14,009 nt of DNA, taken from positions 1 through 14,009 of the forward strand of contig JAQUTS010000030.1 in assembly GCA_028694275.1 (NCBI GenBank), given 5' to 3'. This stretch comes from Candidatus Gastranaerophilales bacterium (lineage in GTDB: Bacteria > Cyanobacteriota > Vampirovibrionia > Gastranaerophilales > CAJFVJ01). Under the pieces are notes generated by a model, which was not told where the DNA came from, made no database searches, and saw only the letters and a list, made by a program, of their open reading frames with translations. Positions 7,621 through 14,009 of the stretch are shown piece after piece (the stretch's first letter is position 1; every line of letters starts with the position of its first letter). The translations under genes were made by a program, and so were the position numbers.

Positions 7621-8643
7621 CTAATCTTCTTTTGCGGCTTTTATTTTTTCAAGAACAAGTGTTTCAACTTCTTTTAAAACATCAGGATTTTCATCCAGGA
7701 ATGTTCTTGCTTTATCCTTGCCTTGTCCTATTTTGTCTTCGCCGTAACTAAACCATGTTCCTGATTTTTTGACAATATCCATATCTACTGCCATATCAAG
7801 AATACAGCCTGTTTTTGATATCCCTTTTCCGTAGATGATTTCAAATTCGGCTTTTTTGAAAGGAGGAGCAACTTTGTTTTTAACAACTTTTACTCTCACC
7901 TTGTTACCGTATTCTTCATCACCTTTTTTCAAAGTCTCAATACGTCTTATATCAAGTCTCACACTGGCATAATACTTAAGAGCATTACCGCCTGTTGTAG
8001 TTTCAGGACTTCCGTACATAACTCCGATTTTTGATCGAAGCTGGTTAATAAACACCACAGTTGTTCTTGTTTTATTGACAATACCTGTCAACTTACGCAA
8101 AGCCTGTGACATAAGTCTTGCTTGAAGACCCATATGCTTGTCGCCCATTTCGCCTTCGATTTCTTCTTTTGGAACAAGAGCCGCAACCGAATCGACAACA
8201 ATTATATCAACAGCACCTGAGCGGACAAGTTCTTCTGTAATTTCAAGAGCTTGCTCACCGGTATCCGGCTGAGATATCAACAAACTGTCAATATCAACAC
8301 CGAGATTTTTAGCATATTCAGGATCCATAGCATGCTCAGCATCAATATAAGCGGCAATACCGCCTTTTTGTTGAGCTTCTGCAACTATATGCTGCGCCAA
8401 AGTACTTTTACCTGAACTTTCAGGTCCGTAAATTTCAATAATACGTCCTCTTGGAACTCCGCCGACTCCAAGTGCTATATCCAAAGGCAATGCACCTGTT
8501 GAAATAGCTTCAACGCTGACAGATGGTCTTTCGCCAAGGCACATAATAGAACCTTTCCCAAAGTCCTTTTCTATTTTTTCAATAGCCATTTCAAGAGCTT
8601 TTTGCCTATCAACGCCTACGGTTTCTTTTTCTTTCGTTGCCAT
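7621..8643 (-). CDS. recA: Recombinase A
   Basis: A 340-residue RecA, the ATP-dependent strand-exchange protein of homologous recombination and co-protease of the SOS response. It is collinear with the family from the N-terminal polymerisation helix (KALEMAIEKIEKDFGKGSIM) to the C-terminal domain. Visible motifs: Walker A GPESSGKST near residues 69-77, the YIDAEHA segment with the catalytic glutamate, Walker B IIVVDSVAAL, loop L1 (EIEGEMGD), the INQLR segment, and loop L2 (GSPETTTGGNALKYY). The C-terminal tail is short (KIKAAKED) and only mildly acidic. Start ATG 8643 is preceded by AAGGGAAG at good spacing. Promoter-like elements lie both directly upstream and about 190 bases upstream, before a small ORF. 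No LexA-type box is evident, so SOS control is not shown by the sequence. Confidence 0.98.
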   Translation of the reverse strand: MATKEKETVGVDRQKALEMAIEKIEKDFGKGSIMCLGERPSVSVEAISTGALPLDIALGVGGVPRGRIIEIYGPESSGKSTLAQHIVAEAQQKGGIAAYIDAEHAMDPEYAKNLGVDIDSLLISQPDTGEQALEITEELVRSGAVDIIVVDSVAALVPKEEIEGEMGDKHMGLQARLMSQALRKLTGIVNKTRTTVVFINQLRSKIGVMYGSPETTTGGNALKYYASVRLDIRRIETLKKGDEEYGNKVRVKVVKNKVAPPFKKAEFEIIYGKGISKTGCILDMAVDMDIVKKSGTWFSYGEDKIGQGKDKARTFLDENPDVLKEVETLVLEKIKAAKED

Positions 8644-8678
8644 TTTTCTTCCCTTTTTTATCTAACTTAAAACTTTTA

Positions 8679-8700
8679 TCAAAAACAGCTTCAAAAACAG
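8679..8700. repeat. Tandem 10-bp direct repeat in the recA leader
   Basis: TCAAAAACAG occurs at 8679-8688 and again at 8691-8700, two bases apart (12-bp period, about one helical turn). It lies 36-57 bp upstream of the recA start codon. On the coding strand each copy reads CTGTTTTTGA. It could be a protein-binding site or chance in A/T-rich DNA. Confidence 0.45.
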
Positions 8701-8709
8701 ATGCGTTTT

Positions 8710-8787
8710 TTATTTTGTTGCAGGAAGAATATTGCTTATACCGAAATAAACAAGCCCTATTGTCAAAAATGAAATTGCTATATCCAT
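8710..8787 (-). CDS. Possible 25-residue single-span membrane peptide upstream of recA
   Basis: ATG 8785-8787 opens a 25-codon ORF ending in TAA: MDIAISFLTIGLVYFGISNI followed by LPATK. Almost the whole length is one hydrophobic stretch flanked by D2 and a terminal K25, as in short membrane peptides. A GAGAGAGG (8801-8808) lies upstream, but 13 bases from the ATG is longer than ideal. A good promoter (8834-8863) lies just upstream, and recA follows 66 bases downstream. I do not recognise a family. It could be a real small protein, a leader peptide whose translation affects recA expression, or chance. Conservation across related genomes would decide it. Confidence 0.4.
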   Translation of the reverse strand: MDIAISFLTIGLVYFGISNILPATK

Positions 8788-8833
8788 GATTTTTAAATTA
8801 CCTCTCTCGCCCCCAAAATGGGTCTGTAAAAAA

Positions 8834-8863
8834 ATTATAATATTGTTATGATAGCCTTGTACA
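8834..8863 (-). promoter_or_regulatory. Putative promoter for the small ORF and recA
   Basis: A perfect TATAAT (8834-8839) with TGTACA (8858-8863) as -35 at 18 bp, just after the stop of the CDF fusion gene. It would give recA a leader of about 180 bases containing the small ORF and the direct repeat. Confidence 0.5.
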
Positions 8864-8890
8864 GTTTTTTAAGTTATCGGTTAAATAAAC

Positions 8891-10723
8891 TTAATCTTTT
8901 TTAATTTCGACAAAGCCGTCTTTTTTTATAACTTTGAGCTTTTCGATTTTATGCCCGCTCACTTCTTCAACAACAAACTCAAGATTGCCCTCTTCGATGA
9001 CATCACCGACTTCGGCCTCTCTTCCCAAAAGCCCGAAAACATAACCCCCGATTGTCTGATAATCCTCTGTTGACAAATCAAGGTCAAATTTTTCGTTAAT
9101 ATCTTCTATGTCCATTGTGGCATCAAATTTGATGGTGTTTTTGTCTATCTTATGGTATTCGACCTCTTGCACCTTATCAAATTCATCATAAATCTCACCG
9201 ACCAAAACTTCCAAAATATCTTCAATTGTTATAATTCCCGCAACTCCGCCATGCTCATCGGCAATTACAGCAAACTGACTTTTAGTTGATGTAAATTCTG
9301 TCAAAAGCTCTGAAATAGGTTTTGTTTCAGGGATAACATGTATTTCACGAACCAAAGGTTCGATTTTTGGGTTTGCACCGCAGTTGTTTTTGACAACTTT
9401 TAATACATCTTTGGCATTGATAATACCTACGACATTATCAATATTATCGCGATAGACAGGGATTCGGGTATGCCCTGATGAAATAATAGTCTCAACAACA
9501 TCATCAACACTATCATTGATATCAGCAAAGACGACCTGTGTCCTTGGAACCATGATTTCCATTGCAACAGTATCCGTAAAATCAAAGAATCTTTTGAGGA
9601 TTTTTGATTCTTCTTTTGTCAAAATATCAAGCTTCTTGCCTTCTTCTATGACCTGCATGAACTTGTCTTCCCAATTATCTTCAAGGTCATTCGCAACCAT
9701 CTCAATGGTAACATCTGCAATATTTTTAATTTTGCTTCGAATAAGATACTCGACCCTATCAGCAATATCATCGGCATCTTTTACCTGAATATCGGGTTTT
9801 ACTTCTATCTCAAGATTGACCAAAAGCCCTGATGCACCCATATCCATTGTTTTGAGCTCATGAATACTGGCTACGCCATGAACATTGTTCGTTATTTCTT
9901 TTATCATTTTTTCGATCTGAGGCCCTGCAGCAGTGCCTGTTAAGAAATTTATATTGTTTTTCAAAAGATAAAAAGCCAAAAACAAAAGCATAAAACCGAT
10001 AATCACAGAAGCAACTGCATCAGGAATATAAGCATAATGCACGGGAACGGCAAATTTGGCTATCGTAATTGCAACAAAAGCAACGATAACACCCGCTAGA
10101 GCAAAAGTGTCTTCAAACCAAACAAACTTGGTTGTTGGGCTTTTCACTTTATTTATTAATTGTGCGGATTTCCAAAATGCAGAAAAACCATTATTCGCAC
10201 TAACATCCATTTCTTGCAAAACGGCACCTATAGCACTTTTAACGGCCCAAGCCTCAAAAATGATACTCCCTATTAACGCAACAGCAATGAAATGATAGTT
10301 GTTAAGAAGGTCATGAATTCCGTTTTGACTATGGAAAAACTTATCAAAACCACTATGCATAGATGCAAAAGCACCTACTAACATCAACAAAGAAGCAAAC
10401 AACGCCCAGATATTTGCCTCAAGGCCATAGCCAAAAGGATGCTCAGAATCAGCAGGACGAGAGCCTCTTTTGATGCCTATAAGAAGGCAAAAACTGTTGA
10501 AGCTGTCCAATGAAGAGTGTATCGCTTCTGATAACATAGCGGAGCTGTTTGATAAAAACCAACAGAGTAATTTGATAAAAGCTATGCCCAAATTAGCGAC
10601 TAAAGCTCGGATAATTGCTCGTGTTTTGTAAATTGTTTGTAAACTTTTACCGTCCAGATTTCCTGTTTTCAGCTCTATTTTATGCCTAGGATCAATAGAT
10701 GGCTCGTTCGGGTCGGGTGACAT
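8891..10723 (-). CDS. Cation diffusion facilitator fused to CBS pair and CorC/HlyC domain
   Basis: A 610-residue fusion. Residues 37-260 are a six-helix cation diffusion facilitator (CDF) transporter: TM2 motif H69-SSL-D73, HPFGYG at 95-100, and TM5 beginning FEDTFALAG (E204, D205). The TM5 motif resembles the ZnT9-like branch rather than the HxxxD of classical zinc exporters. Residues 265-345 form the cytoplasmic CDF domain. Residues 352-395 (EEGKKLDILTKEESKIL, then MEIMVPR) are the linker typical of HlyC/CorC proteins, followed by two CBS domains (about 390-445 and 455-512; second ends GIITIEDILEVLVGEI) and a CorC/HlyC transporter-associated domain (about 525-602, with TIGGYVFGLLGR). In most proteins this C-terminal module follows a DUF21/CNNM membrane domain; here a CDF replaces it. 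A cation transporter gated by nucleotide- or Mg-ATP-binding CBS domains is likely; the ion is unknown. Start 10723 follows AAAGGA. Confidence 0.92.
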   Translation of the reverse strand: MSPDPNEPSIDPRHKIELKTGNLDGKSLQTIYKTRAIIRALVANLGIAFIKLLCWFLSNSSAMLSEAIHSSLDSFNSFCLLIGIKRGSRPADSEHPFGYGLEANIWALFASLLMLVGAFASMHSGFDKFFHSQNGIHDLLNNYHFIAVALIGSIIFEAWAVKSAIGAVLQEMDVSANNGFSAFWKSAQLINKVKSPTTKFVWFEDTFALAGVIVAFVAITIAKFAVPVHYAYIPDAVASVIIGFMLLFLAFYLLKNNINFLTGTAAGPQIEKMIKEITNNVHGVASIHELKTMDMGASGLLVNLEIEVKPDIQVKDADDIADRVEYLIRSKIKNIADVTIEMVANDLEDNWEDKFMQVIEEGKKLDILTKEESKILKRFFDFTDTVAMEIMVPRTQVVFADINDSVDDVVETIISSGHTRIPVYRDNIDNVVGIINAKDVLKVVKNNCGANPKIEPLVREIHVIPETKPISELLTEFTSTKSQFAVIADEHGGVAGIITIEDILEVLVGEIYDEFDKVQEVEYHKIDKNTIKFDATMDIEDINEKFDLDLSTEDYQTIGGYVFGLLGREAEVGDVIEEGNLEFVVEEVSGHKIEKLKVIKKDGFVEIKKD

Positions 10724-10843
10724 TTTTTTCCTTTATTTTTAATAATTTTGTTATTTTCAAAATTTTTCAAGTATTATTATAATATATAGTAGAAGATATT
10801 TAAACATATTAAAATTATTTTTCATACATTTAGTAGGTTATTT
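10724..10843. promoter_or_regulatory. Divergent promoter region
   Basis: This 120-bp, very A/T-rich gap separates the minus-strand block from the plus-strand genes. TATAAT is present on the plus strand (10778-10783) and, overlapping it, on the minus strand (10776-10781), so the two promoters may share one element. Neither has a good -35. No other signal is seen. Confidence 0.4.
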
Positions 10844-11863
10844 ATGCAAAGAATCTTTACTTCAGCTTTAATATTACTTGCGATCGGTATATCCCAATGC
10901 GGCTTCAATTGTGCGTTTGCGCAAAAAGAAGAAAAACCGCAAATCAGTATAACGCCCGTGCCTGTTGCAGTTGATAAGTCTTCCAAAGATAAACCTCTAA
11001 AAGTCAAAACCACCATTTTGACCCAAAAAACAGAACCTGAATCCACGCAAAAAGCAGACACTATACTCAAACCAAGCAAAAGAGATGTCGAACTTTCAAC
11101 AGATGTGGATAAAATATTAAAAGAAATGGATATAGATGATTCCGATCCATTGACAGAAACCCCTCAAAATTCTGTAGAATCAATGTACAAGCCCGTTAAA
11201 AAGAATTTTATATGGATAGCTTTTTCGGTGATTTTGTTTCCGATAATTCTCTTCTCTCTTTTGGTAAAAGCTATGCAAATTGCCAAAACGCGCTTTGAAG
11301 AAGAAAAAAAACAAGGCCCCTCAAAAGAAGAAAAACTTCTTGTAGACCTTGAAAAAGAACAGAAAAAAGCCAAAAAGAAAAAAATCTCCTTATCAGAACT
11401 GCTTGGCGGACACAAACATTCTCAAAGAATAGAAATCGAAGATGATTTTGATCGAGATGATGAAGATTTTGAATTTATGGTAGAAGAAGTTGTTGTTGTT
11501 GATGACGAACCAAAAACCACACCGCAAAAACCAACAACAAAATCAAAGCCGCAAGAACAAGGACAGAAAGTTTCTATAAAACCTTCCGATGAAAATACCT
11601 CTGATTCAGAAATTATTGATGCATTTGAGATTTCTGAAACGCTTAAGTTTACTCTCAACAAAAAAGATGACTCAACAAATCTTCTTTGTCATCTAAATGA
11701 CCAAAAAATAATCATAATGAGACTGGATAAAGCTCAAAAATTTAACAAAGTAAGAAAAATCGACTCAAAACCAGGCCGTGATGTCTACATGGTCAAGCTT
11801 GACAGCTGGAGGGGATTAGTCGAAGTAAAAGAAAATGATGCAAAATATTTAATGGATATCTAA
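10844..11863 (+). CDS. Hypothetical signal-peptide/single-membrane-span protein
   Basis: I do not recognise a family for this 339-residue protein. Residues 1-26 are a signal peptide with a likely cleavage after AFA (before Q27). Residues 27-120 are polar and K/P/T/D-rich, presumably outside the membrane. Residues 121-143 (NFIWIAFSVILFPIILFSLL and on) form one membrane helix, followed by a basic stretch and a charged helix (147-185, many E and K), which places the C-terminal side in the cytoplasm. Then come an acidic patch (196-222, rich in D/E, then VVVVDDE), a P/K/T/Q-rich linker, and a compact C-terminal domain (about 260-339) of alternating strands. Its stop overlaps the next gene's ATG (TAATG at 11861), so it is probably co-translated with the solute-binding lipoprotein. 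The ribosome site is weak (TAGG). A membrane-anchored adaptor for cell-envelope work is plausible, but the function is unknown. Confidence 0.8.
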   Translation: MQRIFTSALILLAIGISQCGFNCAFAQKEEKPQISITPVPVAVDKSSKDKPLKVKTTILTQKTEPESTQKADTILKPSKRDVELSTDVDKILKEMDIDDSDPLTETPQNSVESMYKPVKKNFIWIAFSVILFPIILFSLLVKAMQIAKTRFEEEKKQGPSKEEKLLVDLEKEQKKAKKKKISLSELLGGHKHSQRIEIEDDFDRDDEDFEFMVEEVVVVDDEPKTTPQKPTTKSKPQEQGQKVSIKPSDENTSDSEIIDAFEISETLKFTLNKKDDSTNLLCHLNDQKIIIMRLDKAQKFNKVRKIDSKPGRDVYMVKLDSWRGLVEVKENDAKYLMDI

Positions 11864-13167
11864 TGAAAAAATCAAACGATAAAATAGAACAAAAAACAAA
11901 AATCTTGAGCCTTTGGGGCTCATTTTTTGGATTTTTGCTGATAAGTCTTTTGGTTTTTTCTTTTGCAGGGTGCCACAAAAAAGAAACCCGACATATGCAA
12001 ACAGTCCCAAAACCCGAAATCAAAAAAACCGTAATCAAATTTTCGACCTGGGGCTCTGAGAGCGAAATAAAAGTCCTCAAACAAACAATCGCAGATTTTG
12101 AAGAAAAAAACCCTGACATACACGTGGAACTTATGCACATACCGCAAAATTACTTTCAAAAGCTGCACCTTTTGATTGTCGCAAACTCAGCACCCGATGT
12201 AATGTTTGTCAATAATATCAACGGGCTCAAGTATTTTCAGACAGGCGCTTTGCAAAATCTAAATCAATATTTTGTAAACAAAAAAGACTTTTACCCAAAT
12301 TCAACCAAAGCTTTTACATATAATGACTGTGTTTGGGCAGTTCCAAGAGATATATCAAACCTTGTAATCTATTACAACAAAGACCTCTTTGATAAATACA
12401 ATGTACCTTATCCAAGCGCAAACTGGTCAATGGATGAATTCGTCACAAAAGCGCAACTTCTTACAAATCAAAACTCCTGGGGTTTTGGCTTTGAAAAAGA
12501 AGCTCTTTATTGGCTGCCGTTTTTGTGGAGCAATAACGGTGGTGTTTTAGGAGAAGACGATTGCTTGATGATTGATTCAGATCAATCAAAACAAGCTTTA
12601 CAATTTTATGCAAATCTAAAAAACGTCAACAAAATAACCCCTTCCGATGCCCAAAAAGGGAGCTACACCAACGCGCAACTGTTTATGCAAGGTAAATTGG
12701 CAATGATTTTAAACGGTCGCTGGGTTGTGCCGAGATTCCGCCAAGATATTAATTTTGACTGGGATATAGCCCCATTCCCTCAAGGAACCGCAGGGTCTAT
12801 TGTAGACGCTGACGCATCAGGATGGGCGATGAGCAAGAACTCCAAAAACAAAAGAGCAGCCTGGCGTTTTATTTTGTTTTTATCATCAGAGAGAACCTCA
12901 AAAAAACTCACTCAAGACGGGCTGATAATCCCTGCTCGCAAATCAGTTGCAAATTCTGAGTGTTTTTTGCAAACAGATAAAAAACCGCAAAATGCAAAAG
13001 TATTCTTAAGCGCAATCGAAAGAGGGAAACCCACCCCTGTAACTCGCAATTATCAAGAGCTTTTAAACAAAATTTATATCAAAATAGAACCTGTTTTCAC
13101 AGGAATCAAAAAAGCCGATGACGTAGTCAATGAAGACCTTATAAGATCTTTGCAAAAAGAAATCTGA
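11863..13167 (+). CDS. ABC transporter solute-binding lipoprotein, family 1 (sugar-type)
   Basis: A 434-residue extracellular solute-binding protein of the MalE/UgpB-like family 1. A hydrophobic N-terminal segment (about 18-35) ends in a lipobox-like FAGC with the lipidated cysteine at C37; the -3 residue is F, slightly off consensus. The mature part begins with a charged stretch and then IKFSTWGSESEIKVLKQTIA, the usual opening of the first lobe. Family signatures follow: NPDIHVEL, APDVMFVNN, WAVPRDISNLVIYYNKDLF, FMQGKLAMILNGRW, and ASGWAMSKNSKNKRAAWRFI near the end. These proteins capture sugars or glycerol-phosphate-type ligands at the membrane surface for an ABC importer. No permease or ATPase gene lies here; the next gene is secA, so its partners must be elsewhere. 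Its ATG overlaps the preceding stop by one base. Confidence 0.93.
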   Translation: MKKSNDKIEQKTKILSLWGSFFGFLLISLLVFSFAGCHKKETRHMQTVPKPEIKKTVIKFSTWGSESEIKVLKQTIADFEEKNPDIHVELMHIPQNYFQKLHLLIVANSAPDVMFVNNINGLKYFQTGALQNLNQYFVNKKDFYPNSTKAFTYNDCVWAVPRDISNLVIYYNKDLFDKYNVPYPSANWSMDEFVTKAQLLTNQNSWGFGFEKEALYWLPFLWSNNGGVLGEDDCLMIDSDQSKQALQFYANLKNVNKITPSDAQKGSYTNAQLFMQGKLAMILNGRWVVPRFRQDINFDWDIAPFPQGTAGSIVDADASGWAMSKNSKNKRAAWRFILFLSSERTSKKLTQDGLIIPARKSVANSECFLQTDKKPQNAKVFLSAIERGKPTPVTRNYQELLNKIYIKIEPVFTGIKKADDVVNEDLIRSLQKEI

Positions 13168-13215
13168 CCTTTATTACACCAAGCAGGGCTATTTTTATTG
13201 AAAAAACTTTTGTGA

Positions 13216-13221
13216 TAGAAT
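13216..13221 (+). promoter_or_regulatory. Putative extended -10 promoter for secA
   Basis: TGATAGAAT: a TAGAAT hexamer with the TGn extension, about 64 bases before the secA start. There is no good -35 at 16-18 bp; TTGAAA lies only 12 bp upstream. Motif-based only. Confidence 0.35.
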
Positions 13222-13239
13222 CTGTATGTAAATAAAGGT

Positions 13240-13258
13240 GTCATATTCTGAATGTGAC
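13240..13258 (+). repeat. Imperfect palindrome in the secA leader
   Basis: GTCATATTC-T-GAATGTGAC is a 19-bp dyad with one non-Watson-Crick (G-T type) position. It lies between the putative -10 and the start codon, ending 26 bases before it. In RNA it could form an 8-bp stem with a 3-base loop. It may be an operator or a leader hairpin. Confidence 0.4.
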
Positions 13259-13284
13259 CTATTTCAGACAATTGGGACGGAAAA

Positions 13285-14009
13285 ATGCTTGATTTATTAA
13301 TAAAAATACTCGGAAACGGCAACGAACGCAAAATTAAAAAAATCCAGCCGACCGTAGAATATATAAACTCTCTTGAAGAAGAATTTGAAAAACTCTCTGA
13401 TGAACAACTCAAAGCAAAAACGGATGAATTCAGACAAATTCTTGCTAACCGCAAAACATCAGATGATTTCAAAAAAGACTTAGAGCTTGAAGCCGAAGTG
13501 TTAGAAAGCATTCTGCCGGAAGCTTTTGCAACCGTTAGAGAAGCCGGAAAAAGAGTCCTGAATATGCGTCATTATGATGTTCAATTACTGGGCGGGATGA
13601 TACTTCACCAAGGGCAAATTTCAGAAATGAGAACAGGCGAAGGAAAAACTCTCGTCGCAACAGCCCCTGCTTATCTAAATGCTCTTGCAGGCAAAGGTGT
13701 TCACATTGTAACAGTAAATGATTATCTTGCAAAACGTGACAGTGAGTGGATGGGGCAGATTTTTGAGTTTTTGGGATTGAGTGTCGGACTGATTTTATCA
13801 GGTGATAATGATATGGGAAGCTTTGAGCGCAAAAAAGCTGCTTATGCTTGTGATATCACATACGGAACAAACAATGAATTCGGGTTTGATTATCTTCGTG
13901 ACAATATGGCAGCAAGTCTTGATCAGTGCGTTCAAAGACCGTACAATTATGCAATTGTCGATGAAGTTGACAGTATTTTAATTGATGAAGCAAGAACACC
14001 TCTTATTAT
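13285..14009 (+). CDS. secA: Preprotein translocase motor SecA, 5' part (3' end cut by window edge)
   Basis: SecA is the ATPase motor that pushes unfolded preproteins through SecYEG. My translation from ATG 13285 gives 241 complete codons of a protein normally over 800 residues long, reading open to the window edge. The first half of nucleotide-binding domain 1 is clear: the Q motif region (RHYDVQLLGGMILHQG, 95-110), Walker A MRTGEGKT (115-122), TVNDYLAKRD (143-152), ITYGTNNEFGFDYLRDN (191-207), and the DEAD motif as D226-E-V-D229 followed by SILIDEARTPLI. The N-terminus (MLDLLIKILGNGNERKIKK) matches SecA, with helix and basic residues for lipid contact. A GGACGG lies just before the start codon. 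The 117-bp gap from the lipoprotein gene holds its own promoter-like and dyad sequences, so secA is probably transcribed separately. Confidence 0.98.
   Translation, partial: MLDLLIKILGNGNERKIKKIQPTVEYINSLEEEFEKLSDEQLKAKTDEFRQILANRKTSDDFKKDLELEAEVLESILPEAFATVREAGKRVLNMRHYDVQLLGGMILHQGQISEMRTGEGKTLVATAPAYLNALAGKGVHIVTVNDYLAKRDSEWMGQIFEFLGLSVGLILSGDNDMGSFERKKAAYACDITYGTNNEFGFDYLRDNMAASLDQCVQRPYNYAIVDEVDSILIDEARTPLI

Noticed and set aside
8644..8890. LexA/SOS box upstream of recA
   Set aside because: No GAAC-N4-GTTC or CTGT-N8-ACAG type site could be found. Only a direct repeat is present.
10844..11863. FliO-like protein
   Set aside because: Signal peptide, one helix and a small cytoplasmic domain resemble FliO in outline, but I see no diagnostic motif and no flagellar gene nearby.
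13168..13284. SecM-like arrest peptide or intrinsic terminator between the lipoprotein gene and secA
   Set aside because: Only start-stop pairs (ATGTAA, ATGTGA) and no open frame of useful length occur. The AGC-AGG-GCT before the T-run is too short a stem for a terminator.
1..14009. tRNA, rRNA, CRISPR, IS or prophage elements
   Set aside because: All gaps are under 250 bp. None showed a cloverleaf-like pattern, spaced repeats, terminal inverted repeats or transposase/integrase motifs.

Overview
This window comes from an AT-rich bacterial genome and holds ordinary chromosomal genes, several of them core. The pairing of RNase Y with YmdB, a lipoprotein-type ABC solute-binding protein, secA and recA, and the A/T-rich codon use would fit a low-GC lineage such as the Vampirovibrionia/Gastranaerophilales ('Melainabacteria') or a deep Firmicutes-like group. 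This is inference from general protein character; there is no rRNA or other marker here to settle it. No tRNA, rRNA, CRISPR array, IS element or phage gene is visible.

Layout. Everything from base 1 to about 10.72 kb is read on the minus strand. In transcription order it is: a cation-diffusion-facilitator/CorC fusion protein (8891-10723), a possible 25-residue membrane peptide (8710-8787), recA (7621-8643), rny (5923-7443), ymdB (5066-5923), a PHP-domain phosphoesterase (4210-5061), a TPR protein (2403-4091), and a pair of M16 zinc-peptidase-family genes (958-2298 and <1-961). A divergent, very AT-rich promoter region (10724-10843) separates this block from the plus-strand genes: an unrecognised secreted or membrane-anchored protein (10844-11863), a solute-binding lipoprotein (11863-13167) and the 5' part of secA (13285->14009).

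How the genes fit together. rny, ymdB and the PHP gene are almost without gaps (a 1-bp overlap, then a 4-bp gap) and look like one translationally coupled RNA/nucleotide-turnover operon: a membrane-anchored endoribonuclease, a cyclic-nucleotide phosphodiesterase and a nucleotide/oligonucleotide phosphoesterase. The two M16 genes overlap by 4 bp. Their active-site motifs are complementary: one has the zinc site, the other the arginine/tyrosine substrate-binding pair. They therefore look like two halves of one heterodimeric peptidase. The hypothetical membrane protein and the solute-binding lipoprotein share a TAATG junction and are probably co-translated; no permease or ATPase gene lies beside them.

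The points most worth a second look are the CDF-CBS-CorC fusion, the apparent AUA start codon of rny, the split M16 peptidase, and the small hydrophobic ORF with a direct repeat in the recA leader. I found no convincing wholly new multi-gene system.
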